Position numbers and translations under genes: made by a program. A stretch of 12,883 bases of DNA from Armatimonadota bacterium (lineage in GTDB: Bacteria; Armatimonadota; UBA10988), in contig JACPDV010000290.1 of assembly GCA_016183835.1 (NCBI GenBank), positions 1,630-14,512 of the forward strand. The letters are read 5' to 3'. How positions within the stretch are numbered: position 1 is the first letter of the stretch; each line of letters opens with the position of its first letter. Below, piece after piece: positions 6,912 to 12,883 of this stretch. The notes under the pieces were generated by a model. The model was not told the DNA's origin. It did not search any database and saw nothing but the letters and a program-made list of their open reading frames with translations.

Positions 6912-9002
6912 GTGAGCCTGCGTTGCTTCCCCCTCTTCGCCGCTGCCTTGGCCGCCCTGCAGCCCGCCTCGGCGCAGCGCGCCCTCACGCTCGCGGGCGA
7001 CCGCGACCAGGTCCCGCGCTGCGATCCGCTCGAGCTCCGCATCGGCCTCGACTTGAGCTACGCCAATCCCTACGACCCCGCGCAGGTGGACCTGCGCGTC
7101 GAGCTGCAGGGGCCCGGCGGGCGCAGCGTGACCCTCCCCGCGTTCTGTTTCCAGCCCTACGAGCGCCGCGCCGACTGGATCTACCCCGCCGAGCCCGCCG
7201 GCTGGCGCGCCCGCTTCGCGCCCGACCAGGCCGGCCCGTGGCGCGCGGTGGCGAAGCTCACCGACCCGGCGGGCGATGCCGTCTCGCCGCCACTGAGCTT
7301 CACCTGCGTCCCGTCGAACAGCCACGGCTACCTGCGCGTGGCCCGGGCGCGGCCGCGCTACTTCGAGCTGGACGACGGCACGCCGTTCTTCGCCATCGGA
7401 CAGGACCTGTGCTTCATCGGCCCCGCGCAGTACGTCACGCTCGCCCGCGCCGAGTCGATCTTCGAGAAGCTCCATCAGAACGGCGCCAACTACCTCCGCG
7501 TGTGGACCTGCTGCGGCGACTGGGCGATGGGGATCGAATCGACCAAGAGCGCCTGGGGCCGGTCGTGGGGGCCGAAGCCGTCCATCGTGACGCGCGAGGG
7601 CCGGCGCTGGGTCGAGCTGGCCGGCGAGGCGGGCACGGCGGTGGCGGTGGATCCTCCGTACCGGGTGGCGCTGCGGCCCGGCACACGGTACCAGCTCAGC
7701 GGGCAGGTGCAGGCCGAGGGCGCGGCGACGCTGGTGATCGAGGCCGGCGGCGCCGCGCTGGGCGAGCCGGTGGCCGCCGGAGCGCAGGAGTTCCGCCGCG
7801 AGCTGGCCGCCGGGCCGAACGACCGGTGGCTCCCACCGCTCCGCCTCCGCCTGGGCGCGACCGGCAAGGTGCTGGTGCGCGGAATCTCGCTCCGCGAGGC
7901 CGGCACCGGGCCGGAGCTGCTCTGGGAGGCCGACCTCGACCGCCCCGCGCGGGGCGTCTACAACCAGCTCGACTGCTACCTGCTCGACCAGCTCGTGGAG
8001 AGCGCGCGGCGGAACGGGATCTACCTGCAGCTCTGCCTGCTCGAGCGCGACAAGTACATGGGCGCCCTGAAGGACCCGGCCGACCCGGCCTACGACCGAG
8101 CCATCCACGACGCGAAGCAGCTCTTGCGCTACGCCGTGGCGCGCTGGGGCTATGCCACCAGCGTGGCGAGCTGGGAGTTTTGGAACGAGGAAGACCCCGG
8201 CCTGCCCACCGAGCGGTTCTACGCCGAGGCCGGCGAGTACCTGGCGAACCTCGACCCGTGGCATCACCTTCGCGCCACCAGCGCCTGGGGGCCGGCGCCG
8301 AAAGACTGGCGGCACCCGCAGCTCGACGTGGCCGACCTCCACTGGTACCTGCGGCCGAACTGGAACGAGCTGTGGATGGACGCCGCCGCCGCCGCGCACG
8401 ACCGGGCGAGGTTCCTGCTGGCGCAGTGCCCCGGGAAGCCCGCCTTGCTGAGCGAGTTCGGCCTGGCCGACGAGAAGTGGGGCCTCAGCCCGTTCATGGC
8501 GCAGGATAAGGAGCTGGCCCACCACCACGACGCGCTGTGGGCCTCGGCGATGTCCGGGCTGGCGGGCACGGCGATGTTCTGGTGGTGGGAGCGGCTCGAC
8601 GAGCAGAACGGCTACCGCCACTACAAGCCGCTCGCGGATTTCGTGGCGGGGATCCCCTTCAACACCCTCGCCCTGCGGCCGATCACCCCGCCCGCCGGCG
8701 ACCCGCGGGTCCGGGTCTACGGCCTGCAGGCGCCGGACCGGGCCTGCCTCTGGCTGTCGAGCGCGGAGGCGGCCTGGCACCGCGTGGTGGTGGACAAGCG
8801 GGTGCCGCCGGAGCTGGAGAGCGTGAGCGTGGAGCTGGCCGAGCTGCCGGACGGCGACTACCGGGTGGTGTGGTGGGATACCTGGGAGGGCAAGCCCACC
8901 CGGCAGACTACGCTCCGCGCGGCGGGCGGCAGACTGGAGCTGGCGGCGCCGCCGTTTGCGCGGGACGTGGCCTGCCGGGTGGAGCCGGCGGCCGGGCGAT
9001 GA
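6912..9002 (+). CDS. Secreted DUF5060-type glycoside hydrolase with interrupted barrel
   Basis: A 696-aa secreted enzyme for an unknown glycan. The GTG start at 6912 has GGAG 7 nt upstream and opens a signal peptide (MSLRCFPLFAAALAAL, cleavage near SAQ). The in-frame TTG at 6852 is rejected because it overlaps the sigma-like gene and has no ribosome binding site. Residues about 22-130 are a DUF5060-like Ig domain. The barrel starts with YFELDDGTPFFAIGQD. Residues about 229-340 look like a beta-sandwich inserted between the strand ending YLRVWTCC and the helix beginning YNQLDCYLLDQL. The acid/base is probably E426 (WEFWNEED) and the nucleophile E515 (LLSEFGLAD). Residues about 590-696 form a C-terminal beta-domain. 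Its stop lies 4 bp from the stop of a convergent gene, with no room for a terminator between them. Confidence 0.9.
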   Translation: MSLRCFPLFAAALAALQPASAQRALTLAGDRDQVPRCDPLELRIGLDLSYANPYDPAQVDLRVELQGPGGRSVTLPAFCFQPYERRADWIYPAEPAGWRARFAPDQAGPWRAVAKLTDPAGDAVSPPLSFTCVPSNSHGYLRVARARPRYFELDDGTPFFAIGQDLCFIGPAQYVTLARAESIFEKLHQNGANYLRVWTCCGDWAMGIESTKSAWGRSWGPKPSIVTREGRRWVELAGEAGTAVAVDPPYRVALRPGTRYQLSGQVQAEGAATLVIEAGGAALGEPVAAGAQEFRRELAAGPNDRWLPPLRLRLGATGKVLVRGISLREAGTGPELLWEADLDRPARGVYNQLDCYLLDQLVESARRNGIYLQLCLLERDKYMGALKDPADPAYDRAIHDAKQLLRYAVARWGYATSVASWEFWNEEDPGLPTERFYAEAGEYLANLDPWHHLRATSAWGPAPKDWRHPQLDVADLHWYLRPNWNELWMDAAAAAHDRARFLLAQCPGKPALLSEFGLADEKWGLSPFMAQDKELAHHHDALWASAMSGLAGTAMFWWWERLDEQNGYRHYKPLADFVAGIPFNTLALRPITPPAGDPRVRVYGLQAPDRACLWLSSAEAAWHRVVVDKRVPPELESVSVELAELPDGDYRVVWWDTWEGKPTRQTTLRAAGGRLELAAPPFARDVACRVEPAAGR

Positions 9003-9006
9003 CGGG

Positions 9007-9453
9007 CTAGTGGCCCTTCTCGCCCTTCTCGCCCTTCTCGCCGGCCTCGTCGTGCATGCCGCCACCGACCGGCTGGCCCGCCGCGGCCTTGGCCTCGAAG
9101 TCCTTGAGCTGGGCAAGGTACTTCGCGGGCTCGGCCTTGAACTTGTCGATGCAGCCGGCGCAGCAGAAAGCGTACGTCTTGCCCTCAAGCTCCGTGGTGA
9201 CCTTGGGGTCTATCGGGTCGCCGGACACCGGACAGAGCTTGTTCACCGGGGCGCCGGCCGCGGGCGCGGCCGCCTCACCCGGCTTCGGCTCGCCGGCCGG
9301 CGTGGCGGCGGTGTCGCCCGGCGCCGGCGGTTGCGGCACCATCGTGTTGGCCCGCTCCCCGGCCTGAGTCGTGGAGACGGGCTGCTGCTCCTTGCAGGCA
9401 CACAGCATCAGGATCGCCGTCCCGGCGGCGAGCCAAGCGAGTCGGTACTTCAT
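9007..9453 (-). CDS. YHS-domain lipoprotein, putative metal binding
   Basis: A 148-aa envelope lipoprotein. The lipobox LCAC places the acylated cysteine at C20. A Pro/Ala/Gly-rich linker covers about residues 25-70. Residues 71-115 form a YHS-type domain: C74-P-V-S-G-D, then AFCCAGC (C97, C98, C101) and KFKAEPAKY. This domain is common in heavy-metal handling proteins, and the four cysteines are plausible metal ligands. The C-terminus is a GEK tandem repeat. ATG 9453 is preferred over GTG 9462 because AGAGG sits 8 nt before it, whereas the GTG lies inside that spacing. The gene is divergent from an ECF sigma gene, and a GGAACTT element faces it, so control by that sigma is plausible. The metal is unknown. 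Confidence 0.85.
   Translation of the reverse strand: MKYRLAWLAAGTAILMLCACKEQQPVSTTQAGERANTMVPQPPAPGDTAATPAGEPKPGEAAAPAAGAPVNKLCPVSGDPIDPKVTTELEGKTYAFCCAGCIDKFKAEPAKYLAQLKDFEAKAAAGQPVGGGMHDEAGEKGEKGEKGH
9014..9040 (-). repeat. Three perfect 9-bp tandem repeats in the lipoprotein tail
   Basis: Three identical copies of CCCTTCTCG (plus strand) encode GEK-GEK-GEK before the final Gly-His. Such repeats can change copy number by slippage without breaking the frame, here at the extreme C-terminus. Confidence 0.8.
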
Positions 9454-9491
9454 TGTTGTCACCTCTCTGCTATTCTGTCACGAGACGGTGC

Positions 9492-9519
9492 AAAGATCCA
9501 CTGGCGGCGGCGAAGTTCC
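9492..9519 (-). promoter_or_regulatory. Candidate ECF-type promoter for the YHS lipoprotein
   Basis: Read on the minus strand, GGAACTT (9519-9513), a 15-nt spacer and ATCTTT (9497-9492) resemble the RpoE-type arrangement of GGAACTT, N15 and a GTC-like -10. Transcription would start about 30 nt before the ATG at 9453, leaving room for its ribosome binding site. The -35 match is strong and the -10 match is weak. Confidence 0.4.
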
Positions 9520-9534
9520 CGGCTGAGGATGCTC

Positions 9535-9558
9535 GGAACCCGGAAGGTCGAAGTGTCT
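9535..9558 (+). promoter_or_regulatory. Outward-facing GGAACC...GTCT element before the ECF sigma gene
   Basis: GGAACC (9535-9540) and GTCT (9555-9558) resemble an ECF promoter, but GGAAC to GTC is 15 nt, about 2 nt shorter than the RpoE arrangement. The -10 would lie 4 nt before ATG 9563, so a transcript from it would be leaderless or would need a later start. The element mirrors the GGAAC on the opposite strand. Self-activation by the sigma factor is possible but not secure. Confidence 0.25.
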
Positions 9559-9562
9559 CTCT

Positions 9563-10165
9563 ATGACTGAGCCCGGCGACAGCCTGGCGCCGGAAGCGCT
9601 GCGGGCGCTGGTGGAGTCCGCCCGGAGCGGCGATCGCGCCGCGTTCGGGGAGCTCTACGACCGCTTCGAGCGCAGCCTCTATCGGCTCTGCTGGGAGCTG
9701 CTCGGCGATCCTGACGCCGCGGCCGACGCGGTGCAGGAGGCCTTCACCGGCGCCTGGTCGCGGATCGCGAAGCTGCGGCACCCGGAGGCGTTTGCGAGCT
9801 GGCTGCGGATGGCGGCGGTGAATGCCTGCCGGCATCACCACCGGCGCACCTGGTGGCAGCGGACCTGGACCGATGTGTTCGGCGAGCGGCCCGAGGAGCA
9901 GTCCGACCCGGGCGGCGGGCCGGCGCACCGGGTGGAGAGCGAGGAGCTGACGCGGGAGGTGCGGCGGGCGCTGTCCGGCCTGCCCGCGGCGCAGCGCGAA
10001 GTGATCGTGCTGCACCACCTGGAGGGCCTGCCGCTGGACCAGATCGCCGCGCTGCTGGGCGTGGCCGAGGGCACGGTGAAATCGAGACTGGGCCGCGGCC
10101 GAGCGCGACTGGCCGAGCTGCTGCGGCCCTATGTGGAGAGCGACGATGTCGTCGCCGAAGCCTGA
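9563..10165 (+). CDS. ECF-family RNA polymerase sigma factor
   Basis: A 200-aa cytoplasmic sigma factor. Region 2 is about residues 27-95 (AFGELYDRFERSLYRLCWELL, then DAVQEAFTGAW, then FASWLRMAAVNACRHHHRR). Region 4 is about residues 135-192 (LSGLPAAQREVIVLHHLEGLPL, then IAALLGVAEGTVKSRLGRGRARL). Both regions match the ECF pattern well. The ATG is preceded only by a distant GGAAGG (9542-9547), so its ribosome binding site is weak. It is divergent from the YHS lipoprotein gene. Its last 20 nt overlap a second start codon (10146) at the place where an anti-sigma gene normally begins, but the reading frame there closes after 20 codons. Confidence 0.93.
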   Translation: MTEPGDSLAPEALRALVESARSGDRAAFGELYDRFERSLYRLCWELLGDPDAAADAVQEAFTGAWSRIAKLRHPEAFASWLRMAAVNACRHHHRRTWWQRTWTDVFGERPEEQSDPGGGPAHRVESEELTREVRRALSGLPAAQREVIVLHHLEGLPLDQIAALLGVAEGTVKSRLGRGRARLAELLRPYVESDDVVAEA

Positions 10166-10208
10166 CAACCCGGAGCTGACCGACCGCGAGGCTCGTGCCT
10201 GGCCTTGA
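10146..10208 (+). CDS. 20-codon ORF overlapping the sigma gene end (leader or truncated anti-sigma start)
   Basis: The ATG at 10146 lies inside the end of the sigma gene with GGAG (10135-10138) exactly 7 nt upstream, the best-placed ribosome binding site in this part of the window. The product is MSSPKPDNPELTDREARAWP, 20 residues. Its TGA (10206-10208) overlaps a TTG (10205-10207) that opens the next frame. This is the position of a translationally coupled anti-sigma gene. It may be a coupling leader, the 5' end of a frameshifted anti-sigma gene, or the product of a sequence error. It contains no zinc-binding motif. Confidence 0.45.
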   Translation: MSSPKPDNPELTDREARAWP

Positions 10209-10675
10209 CCCTCTTCAGCCCGGTCGGCAGCCGGCCGGTTCGCGTCGGGCCGGACGACCTGTCCGTGGCGCCCTACGCACGCGCGCACCTTGCCTCGCTC
10301 AGCCTGCCTGCCGAGGCCTCACCCCCCACCGACCTCACCCCCGTGACGGGCTTCGTGGCCCACGCCCCGGTCTCGGTCGCGGGCGGTTGGAAACTCGTCG
10401 CCGCGCGCCAGGGCGACTGCCCTTGCGGCTGCGGCGGGCTGGAGACCCACCTCCTGTACGCCCGCAGCGGCGAGCAGGTGAGCGTCTTCGTCTGCTCGGC
10501 CACATGCCACTCGTGCGTCGCCACCGCCCGGCTCAGGGCGCGCAGCCCGGGCACCGTGGCGAGCACCGTGGAGGGCCTCGGCGTGGTGGCGCGGCTCGGT
10601 GGCGCGCCGGTGGTGCTGGCGGTGGGTGACGCGCCGCAGGCCGATCTGCTGCACCTGGCGGCGGCCATGCCATAA
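10205..10675 (+). CDS. Cys-rich protein resembling the C-terminal part of an anti-sigma factor
   Basis: A 156-aa protein with no signal peptide or membrane helix. The central part (GGWKLVAARQGDCPCGCGG, then HLLYARSGEQVSVFVCSATCHSC) resembles the C-terminal domain of ECF anti-sigma factors, where a phrase like G..LVGARL...AAHLVYRR...VSLFV recurs. The usual N-terminal zinc-binding anti-sigma domain and the transmembrane helix are missing. CPCGCGG plus C-x4-C-x2-C give six clustered cysteines, a plausible metal or redox site. The TTG start overlaps the TGA of the 20-codon ORF; it has only GAGG at 13 nt, so it probably depends on re-initiation or a frameshift. GTG 10265 is a further alternative. 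It follows an ECF sigma gene, so a sigma-control role is likely but not proven. Confidence 0.65.
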   Translation: MTLFSPVGSRPVRVGPDDLSVAPYARAHLASLSLPAEASPPTDLTPVTGFVAHAPVSVAGGWKLVAARQGDCPCGCGGLETHLLYARSGEQVSVFVCSATCHSCVATARLRARSPGTVASTVEGLGVVARLGGAPVVLAVGDAPQADLLHLAAAMP

Positions 10676-10678
10676 AGT

Positions 10679-10702
10679 CGGGCAGGGCTTGCGCCCTGCC
10701 CG
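10679..10702. terminator. Strong hairpin between convergent genes
   Basis: CGGGCAGGGC-TTGC-GCCCTGCCCG is a perfect 10-bp stem with a 4-nt loop, starting 4 nt after the TAA at 10673-10675. It lies between this gene and a convergent gene whose stop is at 10805. There is no T-tract, so it may act as a bidirectional end structure or belong to a dispersed palindromic repeat. The remaining 102 bp to 10804 hold nothing else that I can name. Confidence 0.5.
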
Positions 10703-10804
10703 TCGGGACCCCCCGGATCTCACCGCGCCGTGGCGTGGTCCCCCGGTAGTGCCCGGTTTGAGCAACGCGACAATCCGGCGCTCCGTTCCGCGTTCACAGG
10801 GAGT

Positions 10805-11575
10805 TCATAACGCCTGGCGGGCTCGCCGTTTACGGCGCAGGAGGAGCAGCAGCACCACCGCCAAGACTGCCGCAACGAGACCCGGCCCGAGGGCGATCCA
10901 GGCGCTCGGCGGCACGGCCAGCTCGCACTCCAGCGCCACCGGGCTGTCCGCTGTCACCAGCTCACCGATGGGGTACTCCCACTGCGCCGCTCGGCCGCCG
11001 TCCAGGCTGGCGCCGTTGCTCGAGATCACCTTCGGCGCGTGGATCCGGACCGTGTAGCTCTTCCCGCCGAGCAGCCCCGACGCCACGGCCTTGGAGATCA
11101 CCTCGCCCAGCGGGCCCAGCTCGTCGAGCCCCTCGCCCGCCGGCCGGAATCCCGCCTCCACGGCGCCCTCGGGCTTCGGCACCGCCAGCACCTGCCGCAG
11201 CTTCAGCTTGCCCAGCCCGGCGGGCTCGGTGGTGAGCTGCAGGAACCCGGCCGTCGAGTCGCCCAGCCTGACCGCCCGGCGGAACTCGAACGCGAGGTGG
11301 AATCGCCGCTGCCCTGCCTCCCCGCTCTCGCGCGCCTCCACGTTGAACACGTTGCGGTCCTGTGCGAGCTGCTGTTTGGCCTTCTCCAGCTTCGCCCGCA
11401 CGTCCGCCACGGGGTCCTTCCGCCCGACGAGCTCGAGCACCGACGCGGCCTCGTCCACGGTGACGTCGAGGCTCATCCGCCCGCGCCCGCCGCGGCCGAT
11501 CCAAATCTCCTCGTTGACCTCCAGGCAGCCTGTGAGGAGCAGCGGCAGGAGCAGCGGCAGGTAGACGCGTTTCAT
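10805..11575 (-). CDS. Lipoprotein with C-terminal transmembrane helix, function unknown
   Basis: A 256-aa envelope protein. A signal peptide with lipobox LLTGC gives acylated C17. A soluble part of about 205 residues follows (CLEVNEEIWIGRGGRGRMSL at its start), including a Lys-rich, possibly helical stretch near residues 60-75 (DVRAKLEKAKQQLAQD). A hydrophobic helix at about 226-246 and the basic tail RRKRRARQAL end the protein. A lipid anchor at one end and a helix with a cytoplasmic basic tail at the other matches the layout of LppM-like (DUF3153) proteins; the sequence match is too weak to assign the family. ATG 11575 has GGAGG 6 nt upstream and is preferred over the start at 11596. A 12-bp unit repeated twice (11535-11558) encodes part of the Leu/Pro-rich signal peptide. 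Confidence 0.8.
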   Translation of the reverse strand: MKRVYLPLLLPLLLTGCLEVNEEIWIGRGGRGRMSLDVTVDEAASVLELVGRKDPVADVRAKLEKAKQQLAQDRNVFNVEARESGEAGQRRFHLAFEFRRAVRLGDSTAGFLQLTTEPAGLGKLKLRQVLAVPKPEGAVEAGFRPAGEGLDELGPLGEVISKAVASGLLGGKSYTVRIHAPKVISSNGASLDGGRAAQWEYPIGELVTADSPVALECELAVPPSAWIALGPGLVAAVLAVVLLLLLRRKRRARQAL

Positions 11576-11586
11576 CACCGGCCTCC

Positions 11587-11606
11587 CGATTCCCAAGCGA
11601 TTCCCA
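11587..11606. promoter_or_regulatory. Two 9-bp direct repeats at 11-bp period in a divergent promoter region
   Basis: CGATTCCCA occurs at 11587-11595 and again at 11598-11606. The 11-bp period places both copies on the same face of the helix, as in the direct-repeat sites of OmpR/PhoB-type response regulators. They lie just upstream of the ribosome binding site of the lipoprotein gene, in the 108-bp gap it shares with the glycosyltransferase gene. No regulator for them is visible in the window. Confidence 0.35.
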
Positions 11607-11683
11607 CGCCGGGCATGTTACCAAACCGCCGCCGGCAGGACCTGCACGCACGCCTGCGAAGAGCCGTTGGCCTGGAGACCGCC

Positions 11684-12457
11684 GTGGCGGAGCAGGGCCT
11701 CACCGTGATCATGGCGCCGGCCTACAACGAGGCCGAGTCGCTCCCGGACCTCCTCGCCGCCATCCCGCCCGCCCTGGGGGAGCGGCCCTACCGCGTGCTG
11801 ATCGTGGACGACGGCTCGAGCGACGCCACCGCCGAGGTGGTCCGCGACTGCGGCACGCGGATGCCCGCCGAGGTGGTGCAGCACGCGCACAACCGCGGCC
11901 TCGGCGCGGCGCTCCGCACCGGGCTGGAGGCGGCGGCGCGGGTGCCCGGCGCGGCCGTGGTCGTGACCCTCGACGCCGACAACACCCACCCGCCGTCGCT
12001 GATCCCTACGCTCCTGGCGGCGATGGAGGACGGGGGCTATGACGTGGTGATCGCCTCGCGCTACGCCCCCGGCGGCGCGGAGATGGGGCTGTCCTACCTG
12101 CGCCACGTGCTCAGCCGCGGGGCGAGCTTCCTCCTCGGCACGTTCGCCCCGTTGCGCGGCGCACGCGACTACACCTGCGGTTTCCGAGCCTACCGGCGCG
12201 AGATCCTGGAGCGGGCGTTCGCGGTCTACGGCGACAAGCTGATCGAGGAGTCCGGCTTCGCTTGCATGGCGGAGGTCCTGCTGAAGATCGGGCTGCTCGG
12301 CGCGAAGGTGGGCGAGCGGGGGCTGGTGCTGCGGTACGACTTGAAGCGCGGGCAGAGCAAGATGCGGATCTGGCGGACGATGAAGCGGTACGGAGCGCTG
12401 ATCTGGGCGGCGCGGACGCGGTGGCGGAAGGTGGCGGAGGCGACTACGGGCGGCTGA
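11684..12457 (+). CDS. Family 2 glycosyltransferase, DPM1-like
   Basis: A 257-aa GT-A fold transferase, probably using a nucleotide sugar and possibly a polyprenyl phosphate acceptor, as in dolichol-phosphate mannosyltransferase relatives. Motifs: TVIMAPAYNEAESLPDLL near the N-terminus, VDDGSSDAT (D42-D43) for nucleotide binding, HNRGLGAALRTGL, and LDADNTH with D97-A-D99 for the metal site; the acceptor-side segment follows (YTCGFRAYRREIL). No membrane helix is visible, so it would be cytosolic or peripheral. The GTG at 11684 has GGAG 6 nt upstream and is chosen over ATG 11615, which lacks a ribosome binding site; the open frame back to 11039 is antisense to the lipoprotein gene. Its 3' end overlaps the convergent gene by 14 bp. 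Sugar and acceptor are unknown. Confidence 0.9.
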   Translation: MAEQGLTVIMAPAYNEAESLPDLLAAIPPALGERPYRVLIVDDGSSDATAEVVRDCGTRMPAEVVQHAHNRGLGAALRTGLEAAARVPGAAVVVTLDADNTHPPSLIPTLLAAMEDGGYDVVIASRYAPGGAEMGLSYLRHVLSRGASFLLGTFAPLRGARDYTCGFRAYRREILERAFAVYGDKLIEESGFACMAEVLLKIGLLGAKVGERGLVLRYDLKRGQSKMRIWRTMKRYGALIWAARTRWRKVAEATTGG

Positions 12458-12854
12458 CCCCGCGTCCGGCGTGGTCGTCGTCGCCGGCCTTGGAGATGGG
12501 CGCCCGAGGCAGGTCGGCGTCCGGCGCGGCGGGCAGCGGGTGGCCGACAGCGGCCTCGGCCAGGGCGTACTCGATGGCGGTGGCCAGAGTCGCGGCGCCG
12601 CGGCACCAGGGGTCGAACCTTGTCTCGCCCTGCTCAGTCACCAGTCGCCACGTGTGGCACTCGAAGTCGGCCAGAGCAAGCTCGAGGTCGCGCAGGTCGC
12701 ACCATCCGGAGAACCACCGACGGCGGCCGTCGCGGATCGCCAGCCCGGCGTCGCTGGCGATGATCCGCCGGGCTTCGAGCAGGCCGGCTCTGCAGGTGAA
12801 CCGCTCCCCGGGACGCAGCTTGAGCCAACTCCGGATCCGGTCGGCGTCCACCAC
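12444..12854 (-). CDS. Unrecognised protein, may extend beyond the right edge
   Basis: I do not recognise this protein. From the GTG at 12854 it is 136 aa. It starts VVDADRIRSWLKLRPGERF and has Cys/Trp-rich stretches in the middle (RRRWFSGWCDLRDLEL and FECHTWRLV). Later come FDPWCRGAATLATAIEYALA and an Ala/Pro/Asp-rich tail. It has no signal peptide or membrane helix. The frame stays open upstream to the window end (reading ERGAPDGGE before the GTG), and the GTG has no clear ribosome binding site, so the true start may lie outside. The last 14 bp overlap the end of the glycosyltransferase gene on the other strand. Conservation of aromatic and Cys residues argues weakly that it is real rather than an antisense frame. 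Confidence 0.6.
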   Translation of the reverse strand: MVDADRIRSWLKLRPGERFTCRAGLLEARRIIASDAGLAIRDGRRRWFSGWCDLRDLELALADFECHTWRLVTEQGETRFDPWCRGAATLATAIEYALAEAAVGHPLPAAPDADLPRAPISKAGDDDHAGRGVSRP

Positions 12855-12883
12855 CTCGCCGCCGTCCGGCGCTCCGCGCTCCC

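Noticed and set aside
6360..9188. A 942-codon open frame on the minus strand
   Set aside because: It is antisense to the sigma-like gene and the DUF5060 glycosidase, has low-complexity Arg/Pro/Ala composition, and has no recognisable motif.
10195..10629. A 144-codon frame overlapping the Cys-rich protein
   Set aside because: It is an Arg/Gly/Pro-rich shadow frame; the frame at 10205 carries the recognisable anti-sigma-like phrase and cysteine motifs.
11039..11683. Upstream extension of the glycosyltransferase frame
   Set aside because: Most of it is antisense to the lipoprotein gene; the GT2 fold begins right after GTG 11684, which has a GGAG box at 6 nt.
1..12883. CRISPR array, tRNA/rRNA genes, insertion sequence or phage genes
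   Set aside because: I saw no spaced direct-repeat array, no tRNA-like cloverleaf, no transposase or integrase motifs and no phage structural genes.

Overview
The window is GC-rich (roughly 70% by eye), so it is full of long antisense open frames. It reads as a bacterial chromosome segment. The best taxonomic clue is the prepilin-like protein at 2946-3620: its N-terminal helix ends in FPVFAKAREKARQ and its C-terminus carries the H-X9-DG motif of DUF1559-type proteins. That combination is typical of Armatimonadota and, more broadly, of planctomycete-like lineages. The many secreted clan-A glycosidases fit such a polysaccharide-degrading bacterium. The phylum is an inference from motif style, not from a marker gene.

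Left part (1-3830, minus strand): a large secreted multidomain glycosidase runs off the left edge. A 240-bp gap upstream of it holds an inverted-repeat element and a short dyad in the glycosidase leader. A cysteine-rich DUF1559-type pseudopilin lies further upstream.

Centre (3784-9002): two regulator-glycosidase pairs stand head to head around a 421-bp intergenic region. Leftward, an XRE-type regulator with TPR-like repeats overlaps by 8 nt the start of a secreted glycosidase whose expected catalytic NEP motif reads NDP. Rightward, a divergent sigma-70-family protein is followed 52 nt later by a secreted DUF5060-type glycosidase. I infer that this is a small carbohydrate-response locus.

Right-centre (9007-10702): a lipoprotein with a YHS-type metal-site domain is divergent from an ECF sigma factor. 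The 109-bp gap between them holds GGAAC elements pointing both ways. A 20-codon ORF starts inside the sigma gene behind a good ribosome binding site and ends in a TTGA stop/start overlap with a Cys-rich protein. That protein resembles only the C-terminal part of an anti-sigma factor.

Right end (10805-12883): an unrecognised lipoprotein with a C-terminal membrane helix is divergent from a DPM1-like family 2 glycosyltransferase. The glycosyltransferase overlaps, tail to tail, an unrecognised gene that reads in from the right edge. No tRNA, rRNA, CRISPR array or transposase gene was seen.
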